This document shows, one piece after another, positions 26,917 to 37,100 of a stretch of 64,000 bases of DNA (positions are counted from its first letter, which is position 1; each line of letters starts with the position of its first letter). The DNA is from an uncultured Bacteroidales bacterium (GTDB taxonomy: Bacteria; Bacteroidota; Bacteroidia; Bacteroidales; FEN-979): contig CAJBYO010000030.1 of NCBI GenBank assembly GCA_903959905.1, positions 23,589 through 87,588 of the forward strand, written 5' to 3'. The translations under genes were made by a program, and so were the position numbers. The notes beneath the pieces are model-generated. The model was given only the letters and a program-made list of their open reading frames with translations, was not told the DNA's origin and ran no database searches.

Positions 26917-29900
26917 CTACTTGGTATAAATTAATTTAATGGTTTTTGTGTAGTTTTCGGTTCCTGTTTTAACTTCAATTACAGCAAGATATACGCCGGC
27001 AGTGAGGTTGTTTTGAGCAGGATCAAAAACAATGGTGTGCGTGCCACTTTCCTGAATACCATCGGTCAGTGTACAGAGTTGTTTGCCATAGATGTTGGAA
27101 ACAGAAACGCGAACATTGCCGGATTCTGGCATGGAATAAACAATATTTGTCAGATTATGGAAAGGATTCGGATAATTTAACATAGAGAAATTGTTTGAAC
27201 CTGTCAGGATCCTGGCCATCTTCAGGCCGAAATTGTGCAATATCTGTGTTTCAGGACTGGCAAATTCCGAACCCGACTGAACAGTGAAAAGTTGCATTGG
27301 CTCTGATACCCCCTTTTTAACTTTCACCTGGAGGGAAAGCACGGAGGCATCAGCGTTAAGTTGCCTGGAGGCGGTGCTTGACCATGCAATGGAAATTTTG
27401 CCATTATTGATTGAATATTCAAGTCCGCTCAGTGATGTGTTGATTTTTTCGACCTCAACAAGGGATTGGTTATATTCAAGGAAAAGGGTCATAGCTCCAA
27501 GGTTGGCAAGTGCAGCGCTTTTAAGATCGTAGGTAAATGAAGTGTTGACAGGAACAGTCATCACTTCCTCTTCAGAGACCGAAACAAGCCGGGCTTCTTT
27601 TACGCCTGCAACAGGATTGTAGGATCCGTTTACATCACCGGTACATAACCCTTTGAAATTATAGGTTGTTCCGGGTCCTGGGAATGCATTAATTATGCCA
27701 TTGTCAAAAACCCAGTCACCGGCGGGGAATGAGGTGATATCGCCAATGATACGTTTCTTAATTAAAAGGGCATCGGTTGCATTTACCTGGGCATTTCCAT
27801 TTACGTTGGCTGCTGATAATTTCAGTCCGGCCAAAGATGGGCTGAGAACGCCGGCGGTGTTAAGTTCAACAATAAGGGCATCAAGGGCGCTTACGCCTGC
27901 GATACCTGCCCAGGGAGCGCCCAGGCTTACTGTCATCGTATATTCATCCTGTGGAACTCCAACAAACTGGTAATAACCGTGTCCGGCATTGGTATAGGTT
28001 GATACAGGAAGGCCAACCTGAACGCCAACTGAATTAAACAGGGTAATATTTACACCGTTCATCCCCTGTGACGAAGCATTGTCGTATGTTACATAGCCGT
28101 CAATGTCGGTTGTCGGGCTTCCGCTGAGAATGATCACCTGTTTGGTAGCTGATAAATTGCAACCGCCGGTGGTGGTATAGCTCACATCAACAGAGCCGGT
28201 TCCGGCTGCTCCCCAGGTAATATATACAGAGGAGGTGCCATTACCTGATGTAACGCTGCCACCTGTTACCTGCCAATTGTAATTAAGCATACCGGCAGTT
28301 GTTGTATAATTAACGATGGTGTTGGTGTTGGGGTTGGCAGGACCGTTGATTACGGGTGATGCCAGGGAAAGATTTACACCGCCGCTGATCCAGTTTGCAG
28401 GGACAAATGAGCCTGTAGCATTGGCAAGTTCGCATGCCTGCTGTGTAAGGTTGTCATTTTTAAAATAAACTGCTGATGAACATTCGCTGCCACCTCCACC
28501 GTTATATTGAAATCTCAGTGAAAGTAAAGTGCCGGAAAGATTTACACCTGCAGGGTCCGTCCAGGCAATACTGATCTGGTCACCGGTTGCATAAACATTG
28601 GCATTGTAGGTGTTGTTAATACAACTGACATAAGAAAGTTTCATGGGATCATATCCAATGAACATGGTTGCAGCGCCCAGTGGATTGGCTGTTGAACCGT
28701 CGAGCTCAACAGGGATATCAACAAATGTGCCTGCCACACCAGTTACCGAACCAATTGTTGCACTTGCATTGGGAGGAAAGGTTCCTGCTGCGATTGTGGC
28801 ATTGGTGTAGGCAACATTAATGGGTTGAAGGAGGTTATCTGCAAAATCGCAGGCGCCGGTAAAGTTAACATAGCCGGTGCCGATGCCATTGTATTTGAAT
28901 TTCAGTTTTAAAAATGTTCCTGCGGCAATAGCAGGAGCGGATACATTTGTATAAACAAGCGTCAGAGTTGAACCATTAACAGAAGCTGTAACTGTGTTAC
29001 TTAACGGGTCGGTATGTTCAATGCCGGTGAAGGAAATTACCGGGGAATTGAAGTGAATGTAAAGTGTAAAACTGGCAACGGGTGATGTGATATTCAGGTC
29101 AAGGGGTACTTTCACAATATCTCCCTGAACAGCACCGTTCAGGCTGCCCAGAATGGCAGTTTGCGTGGTAGGAGTTTGTGATACAGCTCCATTGGAATAG
29201 CATACGTTGATGTTTGAAGCTGCAGGCGTTGATATCAGGCATCCGGGGCCAAAGGAGACAGCGGAGGATCCCGGCATGACGCACATAAAGTTCAACTTAA
29301 TATAGTTACTCGCAGTTGTGTTGATGTTGGCACCTGCCGGGTTGGTCCACACGATATTTACGGTTCCGTTGCCACCGGTGATATTGGCACTGGCTAAAGT
29401 ACCGCTTTTGCTCCCTGAAATAAATGTGAGTTTGGAAGCATCATAGTGGATTACCTGGGTGATCGCCCCGGCAGACGGAAAATTTGAATAATCAACGGGA
29501 ATTGTAACAACACTTCCGGCAACTCCGGCAGCACTGCCAAGCATGGCATGAGGATCAGCAGCCACACAAGGAGCAGGGCTTACTGAACCGTTTGAATAAC
29601 CTACCAGGATATTGTTACTGGTTCCCTGTGTGACAACAGAACTGGGAAGGAACCCGAGAACACTTGACGTTCCGTTATAGCCGAAATTCAAGGTGCACAA
29701 AACACCATTCACAGTTGATGCTGTAGGGGAAAACCAAACGATATGGATTGTTGAGTCCTGCGCGGATGCAATCATTGACCCCCCGATAAGTTGTGGAGAA
29801 ACTCCGCTTACAGAAATAAAGGATAAAACAGCCGGATTGTAACGGATGTTAAAGGTAATCGCATCGATGTTGGAAAAATTAGTGACATTGAGGTTCACGC

Positions 29901-30012
29901 TTGTGTTTGCACCAGGAAAAGCAGTTTTATTTTCAAGCGCTGCGGTTTGTCCGTAAGACAACGAGGTAACAGAATACATCAAGACGATAAAAAGCAATAA
30001 TTTCCTCATCAT
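26917..30012 (-). CDS. Secreted multi-cohesin protein with dockerin, C-terminal cohesin and T9SS domain
   Basis: This protein of about 1031 residues starts at ATG 30012 or 30009; a longer frame to 30048 precedes the signal peptide MMRKLLLFIVLMYSV. Four cohesin-like domains (about 20-560; ITFNIRYNPAVLSF, TQVIHYDASKLTF, ATMFIGYDPMKLSY) are followed by a PKD/Ig-like domain. Next come a CNA-B-like domain (TDIDGYVTYDNASS) and a dockerin-like module (AANVNGNAQVNATDALLIKK, then GLCTGDVNGSY). The end is a fifth cohesin (AMTLFLEYNQSLVEVE) and a T9SS type A domain (NNFSMLNYPNPFHN). It shares its end order with the SprB giant. It could bind cohesins and dockerins at once, making a scaffold. Confidence 0.83.
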   Translation of the reverse strand: MMRKLLLFIVLMYSVTSLSYGQTAALENKTAFPGANTSVNLNVTNFSNIDAITFNIRYNPAVLSFISVSGVSPQLIGGSMIASAQDSTIHIVWFSPTASTVNGVLCTLNFGYNGTSSVLGFLPSSVVTQGTSNNILVGYSNGSVSPAPCVAADPHAMLGSAAGVAGSVVTIPVDYSNFPSAGAITQVIHYDASKLTFISGSKSGTLASANITGGNGTVNIVWTNPAGANINTTASNYIKLNFMCVMPGSSAVSFGPGCLISTPAASNINVCYSNGAVSQTPTTQTAILGSLNGAVQGDIVKVPLDLNITSPVASFTLYIHFNSPVISFTGIEHTDPLSNTVTASVNGSTLTLVYTNVSAPAIAAGTFLKLKFKYNGIGTGYVNFTGACDFADNLLQPINVAYTNATIAAGTFPPNASATIGSVTGVAGTFVDIPVELDGSTANPLGAATMFIGYDPMKLSYVSCINNTYNANVYATGDQISIAWTDPAGVNLSGTLLSLRFQYNGGGGSECSSAVYFKNDNLTQQACELANATGSFVPANWISGGVNLSLASPVINGPANPNTNTIVNYTTTAGMLNYNWQVTGGSVTSGNGTSSVYITWGAAGTGSVDVSYTTTGGCNLSATKQVIILSGSPTTDIDGYVTYDNASSQGMNGVNITLFNSVGVQVGLPVSTYTNAGHGYYQFVGVPQDEYTMTVSLGAPWAGIAGVSALDALIVELNTAGVLSPSLAGLKLSAANVNGNAQVNATDALLIKKRIIGDITSFPAGDWVFDNGIINAFPGPGTTYNFKGLCTGDVNGSYNPVAGVKEARLVSVSEEEVMTVPVNTSFTYDLKSAALANLGAMTLFLEYNQSLVEVEKINTSLSGLEYSINNGKISIAWSSTASRQLNADASVLSLQVKVKKGVSEPMQLFTVQSGSEFASPETQILHNFGLKMARILTGSNNFSMLNYPNPFHNLTNIVYSMPESGNVRVSVSNIYGKQLCTLTDGIQESGTHTIVFDPAQNNLTAGVYLAVIEVKTGTENYTKTIKLIYTK

Positions 30013-30059
30013 AGGCTCTATGAATAATTGGGTATAAGTTTTTATCATATATCAAAAGT

Positions 30060-31088
30060 TTAAAAGTTCTTAATTGTTTTAATTATTTGGGTTGATTGGT
30101 CACTGGCGAGAATCAGCATGAATTTAATAAAATACACCCCGGGCTGCCATTCGGAGGTGTGAAGTAATATATATTGAGGCCCTTTTGTCTGTGAGGGCAT
30201 TGTAATTTCAAAAACAGTCTGTCCCAGGCAATTCATTACCTGAATTGAGGCTGTACCGGTTTCAGGCATGGTGAATTCTAGGGTTGCATGGTCATTGAAA
30301 GGGACCGGTGCAATACGAAGATTTTTTACAGTCGCACTCAGGAGGTTATCGTTTGATGTCAGGGTGCCAACTTTTAGTGTAACCGGAACTGTAAGAGCCT
30401 GGCAGGCCTGTCCCGACAATACACATTGATATTGAAAATTGTTGAATGATAATGGAACGGGTGATATGGACAGACCGGATGTATGTGTTCCTGAGTAAAT
30501 GCCGTCATCTTCCAGTGTGAGCCAGCTGGTTCCATTGTCCTGGCTTTCTCTCCAGAAGAAATTACCGGTACCAGAGGATCCTGCTGAAAAACTGGCATGA
30601 CCACCTTCATTTACGGAAGTGTCATGGGGTTGGGTTGAAATCAGGGGAATGCCGTTAAGGATTGCGCCATTTGTATAGGTCGCAGGAATTGTGGTACCGC
30701 TCGGGTCGGCCAATTCGCATCCGGGGTTGTAAAAAACAGGGGCAGTCTGACCGTTCGAAACAAATTTCAGGTCAAACAGTTTGGCATTTGAAAAATTAAT
30801 GGCAGAGGTACTGCTCCAGGCAAAAGCGAGTTGGGAAGGAAATGACATCATATTGGTGCTCATGCCTGTAAGTTGCGGGTCAATATTTTCAATCGAGGTA
30901 AAAGTCAGATTTGTTGTGTCGAATCCGATATAGAGGGTTAAGGCTCCAACATTGGCAAGTGATGAGCCTGTTACAGGAAGTAACACTTCCTGTCCTGCAC
31001 AAACCTCAGCACTGTTAATGCTGATGGTTTGTGCAGACATGAAAGAGCACTGAACAAATAAAAAGAAGAAGATAAATTTACTTTTCAT
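30060..31088 (-). CDS. Secreted cohesin + Ig-like protein with T9SS sorting domain
   Basis: The protein has 342 residues: a signal peptide (FIFFFLFVQCSFMSAQ), one cohesin-like domain at about 20-150 (LTLYIGFDTTNLTFTS), an Ig-like domain at about 152-245 (FQYQCVLSGQACQALT), and a T9SS type A domain at the end (EWQPGVYFIKFML). It is the paralogue of the 363-aa protein at 25796. The gene begins 38 bp after the terminator of the SprB gene, so it may start the downstream surface transcript with its own promoter. No clear -7 element is visible in the short gap. Confidence 0.82.
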   Translation of the reverse strand: MKSKFIFFFLFVQCSFMSAQTISINSAEVCAGQEVLLPVTGSSLANVGALTLYIGFDTTNLTFTSIENIDPQLTGMSTNMMSFPSQLAFAWSSTSAINFSNAKLFDLKFVSNGQTAPVFYNPGCELADPSGTTIPATYTNGAILNGIPLISTQPHDTSVNEGGHASFSAGSSGTGNFFWRESQDNGTSWLTLEDDGIYSGTHTSGLSISPVPLSFNNFQYQCVLSGQACQALTVPVTLKVGTLTSNDNLLSATVKNLRIAPVPFNDHATLEFTMPETGTASIQVMNCLGQTVFEITMPSQTKGPQYILLHTSEWQPGVYFIKFMLILASDQSTQIIKTIKNF

Positions 31089-31124
31089 TCAAAATCAGGC
31101 TGGAAGTGTTTGTGTTTTTTTGTT

Positions 31125-31173
31125 TTAAAAAGAAAGTAAGAGGGCAACAGAATGAACTGTTGCCTTCTTACTT
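31125..31173 (-). terminator. Rho-independent terminator of the SprB-repeat gene
   Basis: On the minus strand, AAGTAAGAAGGCAACAG (31173-31157), a six-base loop, and CTGTTGCCCTCTTACTT (31150-31134) form a long stem with one mismatch. A T-rich run TCTTTTT follows. It begins 10 bases after the SprB gene stop. This separates the 2925-aa gene from the cohesin gene at 30060. Confidence 0.82.
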
Positions 31174-31182
31174 CAGGTATGA

Positions 31183-34100
31183 CTACCGTGCGAAGATCAT
31201 TTTGTTAACCTTCACGTAGGTATTGGTTGCTCCGGCTGCTTCAATGCGGTACAGGTAGATGCCTGATGCCATATTGAGTTCAATAGCGTTAACCGGGATC
31301 GTGTAAGTACCAGCAGCCTGATTTTCATCAACAAGGGTACGGACGGTCTTACCAAACATGTCGGTAATAACGAGGGTTACCTTGCCAGCTTCCGGCAGTG
31401 CGTAAACGATCTTGGTGCTAGTTGCAAACGGGTTAGGATAGTTGAAGATAGAGAACTCGTTTGATCCGCCCACGGTCATAACCTTGGACATCTTGAGATC
31501 AAAGTTGTCGTACCTTGTTCCTGCCGGGCTAGCGAATTCACTACCAGCCTTAACGTTGAAGATCTGAGTAGCTTCGGTAATCGGAGCCTTAGATTTCACA
31601 TTAAGTGTAAAGATCTGGTCGTTATTCCTTACCGACATTGGTTTGGTATCAGCCCATGCAATCGCAACGTTGCCATCTTCAATTACATACTTCATCTCAT
31701 CATTTGATGAAGAGGTAACATCCATAACTTCGAAACGATTAGCGTCGTAACCCATGAAGAGGGTCATAGCGCCAAGCTTAGCCACCATGTTGCTTCTGAT
31801 TTCGTAAGCAAATGTCTGGTCAACAGGAACGATCTGGGTTTCATCATCAACAACTGACAGGAAGGATGCTTCCTTGAAGCCTGTTGGGATATATGAACCG
31901 TTTACGTCACCTTCGCACAGACCTGCGAAATCAACAACTGCAGGCAGAGTGCTAACTGTCGGCTGTTCAAATGCCCAATCCCCTGCAGGGTATGAGTTGA
32001 TTGAACCAACAGTACGCAGTTTAATATAGAGAGCATCCAATGCAGTAACGAAACCGCTGGCGTTAACATCGCCTACAGTGTGATACAAGCCCTGGAGAAT
32101 CCATAAACTCGGATTTCCAAATTCTAAGCCGGCTTGCAGCTGTACGAGAAGAGCGTCAGTTGCATTGTTACCACCCCATGTTCCATTGAAGGAAGATTCC
32201 AGTCTGTAGTTGCCAGCAGGTACATTCGTGAAGGCATAGTATCCTGGATCACCTGTATAGAGAGGCGGATTCATGTTCGGACCAGATACAGTTGTACCAA
32301 CGATAAGTCCGGATGTCAGATTCCTCAGCTTAATGGTAACACCATTCAGCGGGGTATTTGGCAAGCCGTTCTTGTATGATACTGTACCCTGGATGCTGAT
32401 ATCAGAAGGATTCGGCAGCATGGTGATATACAATGTATCGCAACCAGTGCAGCCGGTGATAGGATCGGTTTCGCAAACGATCACCTTGGCGCAGCCGCAG
32501 GCAGGATATGAATCCCAGGTTACTGTGATGCAGTTTGTACCCGGAATAGTTGTATAGCTTCCATTGACAACGCTCCAGGAATAGAGATGACCCGGAATGT
32601 ATGGCAATGCACAATACGTATCTGTGCCATTAGAGTATACCGTAGCAGGGCCTGTAACAACAGGTGCCGGCGGCAGACTTACGGTTACATCAAGTGTTGA
32701 TGACAGGTAACATCCGTCGCACTTGGTAGCTGTAACAGTTACAGTACCCTGTGTGCAGCATGCCCAGTCAACAGTGATGTGAGCTGTATTCCAGCCAGAG
32801 GTAATAGTACCACCAACAACTACCCATTCGTATTCAATGGCGCAGTTTGTCGGAACACCAAATACATTTGCATAGTAATCGTCAACGCCTGGGGCATTGC
32901 AACATGCAGATGTAGGTCCGGTGACACCAACTGACCACATCGGTGGTTCAAGTACTTCATAGCTGTCGGTAATTGAACATGAATGTGCATCGGTTACAGT
33001 CACAGTATAGATGCCAGCAAGTAATCCGCTGAGGTCTTCTGTTGATGCGCCGTTGCTCCATGCATATACATATGGCATTGTTCCGCCTGTTACTGTGAGG
33101 TCAATGGCACCAGTGCTGAATGAATAACAATCTACGCTGGTAATTGCACCTTCAAGTGCGAGGGCGTCTGGTTGAGTTACACACCAGCTGCCGGTAGTTG
33201 TACAACCGTTTGCATCGGTAACAGTCACAGTGTAGCAACCAGCTTCTAAGCCGCTGATGTTCTGTGTTGTTTCGCTGTTGCTCCATGCAAATGAATATGG
33301 TGTTGTTCCACCAGTGACAGTAATGTTGATCGCACCGTCGGCAAGGCCGAAGCATGATACATTGGTGATGTCAACAAGGGTTACAACCAACTGAGTCGGC
33401 TGCAGAATTTCCCAGCTGTTTGTTGCCAGACAGCCGTTGAAATCTTCAACAGTTACAGAGTAGATACCAGCTGTTAATCCGCTGATGTCTTCAGTAGTTG
33501 CACCGTTGCTCCAGGTATAATTCTGGATCGGTGGGGTTCCGCCGGTTACCGTGAGGTCAATAGCACCTGTTGCAGCTGAGTAACAAGCAATGCTCGTCAA
33601 AGCGCCTTCAAGTGTTAATGCCGGTGGCTGTGTGATACACCAGCTGCTGATATCCGTACATCCGTGGGCATCAGTTACGGTTACAGTGTAACAACCAGCT
33701 ACTAAACAGCAGAGATTGTCAGTTGTAAGACCGTTGCTCCAGAGATAGGTATATGGCAGTGTACCGCCAGTAACAGGGATCGGGAGAATAACCGGTGGAA
33801 CACCAGTGATCGTGCCGCCATTGATAGAACCATTGCTGGCTCCGTAGCAGGTTACGTCGGTAACCACAGGCTGTCCGATAACGAGTTCGTCCGGTGCATG
33901 AATTGTAAATGTTGCAAAATTATCACAACTCTGCGCATCAGTTACTGTAACAGAATACATGCCTTCGCAAAGGCCTGTTAAATCCTCTGTAGTGGCACCG
34001 TTGCTCCATGCGAATGCATAAGGTTGAGTTCCACCGTCAACAGTAAGACTAATGGTACCGTTGCAGTCTCCCTTACATAATGCATCGGTTGAAGAACCAA

Positions 34101-37100
34101 CAACAGTAAGCAGGTTAGGCTGGGATATGCAGAAACTTGCAGTAGTCATACAATTTTGATAATCGGTAACAGTTACCGTGTAACAACCTGCGATCAATCC
34201 GGAAATATCCTGGGTTGTTGCATTGTTGCTCCATAAGTAGCCATAAGGCTCTGTTCCGCCAGTTACAGTGATGTCAATTGCTCCATTCTGGAAACCATAG
34301 CATGACACATTGGTAATTCCAGCATTCGGATCAACTGCAAGAACTGCAGGCTCGGTAATTGTCCTGAATGAACGTGCATCACATGAATGTGAGTCAGTTA
34401 CAGTGAGTTCATAGAGACCTGCACACAATCCTGTAAGGTCAGCGGTGGTTGCACCGTTGCTCCAGTGATATGTATAAGGTGGTGTACCGCCCATAGTGAA
34501 CTCGGTGGTGATTGTACCATTACATGCACCAAAACAGGTTACATTGGTTGTAGAACCCTGCCATGAAACTTCGCCAGGCTGTCCGACTGTCCAGCTCTCA
34601 ACAACAGTACAGTTGTGAGCATCAGTAACAGTTACAAAATAATCACCAGCACAAAGTCCGGTAACATCCTGTGAGGTTGAAGCTGCAGGATCACTCCATA
34701 CATAAGTATATGGTGATGTTCCACCCAATGGTGTGATATCAATCATTCCGTTACAGTCTCCGAAACACAATGAATTGGTAGGTACACCTGTAACGGTCAG
34801 CACTTCTGGTGCTCCAACCGTCCAGCTACCCACAAACTCACAACTGTGCGAATCTGTAATTGTTACCGTATAAGTGCCTTCACATAAGCCACTTGCATTC
34901 TGAGTTGTTGCAAAATTGCTCCATGCAAATGCATATGGTGGTGTTCCACCGGTAACACTGGTCAGTGTGATCAGACCATTGCAGTCACCTTTACAAGAGA
35001 CATCGGTTACAACACCAATAGCGGCAATAGCATCAGGCTGACCGACGCAGAATGTTTCGGTATCTGAGCAATCGTTTGCATCGGTAACGGTTACGGTGTA
35101 GCAACCAGCTTCTAATCCGCTGATATTCTGCGTTGTAGCATTGTTGCTCCACAGGAATGAATACGGCAATGTACCGCCGGTTACAGTGATTTCAATTGAA
35201 CCGCCTGAACCGCCGTAACATAAAGCAGGAGTAATAACACCTACTGGATTGATAACAAGAACGTCAGGCTGTGTAATCGTCCTGAATGACCTTGCATCGC
35301 AAGAGTGAGCGTCAGTTACTGTGAGTTCATAGAGACCAGCGCATAAACCGGTAAGGTCAGCTGTGGTTGCTCCATTGCTCCAATGGTAAGTATAAGGAGG
35401 TGTACCGCCAAGTGTAAACTCAGTAGTAATGGTACCGTTGCAGGCGCCATTGCAAGTTACATTGGTTGTTGAACCCTGCCATGAAACTTCGCCAGGTTGT
35501 CCTACAGTCCAGCTGCCAACAACTGTACAGTTGTGAGCATCAGTAACAGTCACAAAATAGTCACCGGCACAAAGACCATTAACATCCTGTGAAGTTGAGG
35601 CTGCAGGATCGCTCCATACGTAAGTATATGGTGATGTACCACCTAAAGGTATAATATCAATCATGCCATTGCAATCGCCGAAGCAAAGTGAATTGGTAGC
35701 AGCTCCTTCAACAGTAAGTGTTTGAGGTGCGCCAACAGTCCAGCTGCCTACTAAATCGCAACTGTGAGCATCAGTGATAGTCACAGTATAGGTGCCTTCG
35801 CAAAGGCCACTGATATTCTGAGTTGTTTCAGCGTTGCTCCATGCATAGTTATATGGTGCAGTTCCGCCTGTAACACTGGTGAGCGTGATGAGACCGTTGC
35901 AGTCGCCTTTACATAAAGCATCGGTGACCTGTCCAATAGCTGCAATTGGGTCGGGTTGACCTACGCAGAAGCTGGCAGTTGTTGCACAAGCGTTTACATC
36001 AGTAACAGTCACTGTATAACATCCTGCTGATAAATCAAAAATGTCTTCAGTTGTTGCACTGTTGCTCCATACGAATCCGTAAGGTGCAGTTCCGCCAGAA
36101 ACAGTAATGTCAATTGATCCGCCAGTGCCATTGTAGCACAATGCAGGAACGATAACAGCTGTCGGGGAAACGGCGAGAACTGCAGGCTCGGTAATTGTCC
36201 TGAATGATCTTGCATCGCATGAATGGGAATCAGTTACAGTGAGGACATAGAGACCAGCACATAAACCGGTAAGATCAGCGGTGGTTGCACCGTTGCTCCA
36301 GAGGTAGGTATAAGGAGGTGTACCGCCAATGGTGAACTCAGTAGTTACGGTACCGTTGCAGGCGCCGAAACAGGTTACATTGGTGGTTGAACCCTGCCAT
36401 GAAACTTCGCCAGGCTGTCCGACTGTCCAGCTGCCAACAACAGTACAGTTGTGTGCATCGGTAACAGTTACAAAATAATCGCCGGCACAAAGACCGTCAA
36501 CATTCTGTGAGGTTGAACCTGCAGGATCGCTCCATACATATGTATATGGTGCAGTACCGCCGACTGGGGTAATGTCAATCATACCGTTGCAGTCACCGTA
36601 GCACATTGTATTTGAAGGTACACCGGTAACGTCAAGAACGTTGGGTGCTCCAACAGTCCAGCTGCCGGTAAATGAACATTCATGAGCATCAAGGATGGTC
36701 ACGGTATAAGCGCCTTCGCAAAGGCCACTGATATTCTGAGTGGTTTCACCGTTGCTCCAGAGGAAGCCGTAAGGTGCAGTACCACCGGCAATACCTGAAA
36801 GTGTGATAGTTCCGTTGCAGTCATCTTTGCATAATGCATTGACAACAGTACCTGTAGCAGTTACAGGATCAGGCTGACCTACGCAGAAGCTTTCGGTATC
36901 GGTGCAATTGTTGGCATCAGTAACAGTCACTGTATAACATCCTGCAGTCAAGCCACTGATATTCTGTGTGGTAGCATTGTTTGACCAGATGAATGAATAA
37001 GGCAGTGTACCGCCTGTAACCGTAATTTCAATTGATCCGCCTGAACCGCCGTAGCATACAGCCGGGGTGATAACAGCAACTGGATCAATAACAAGAAGGT

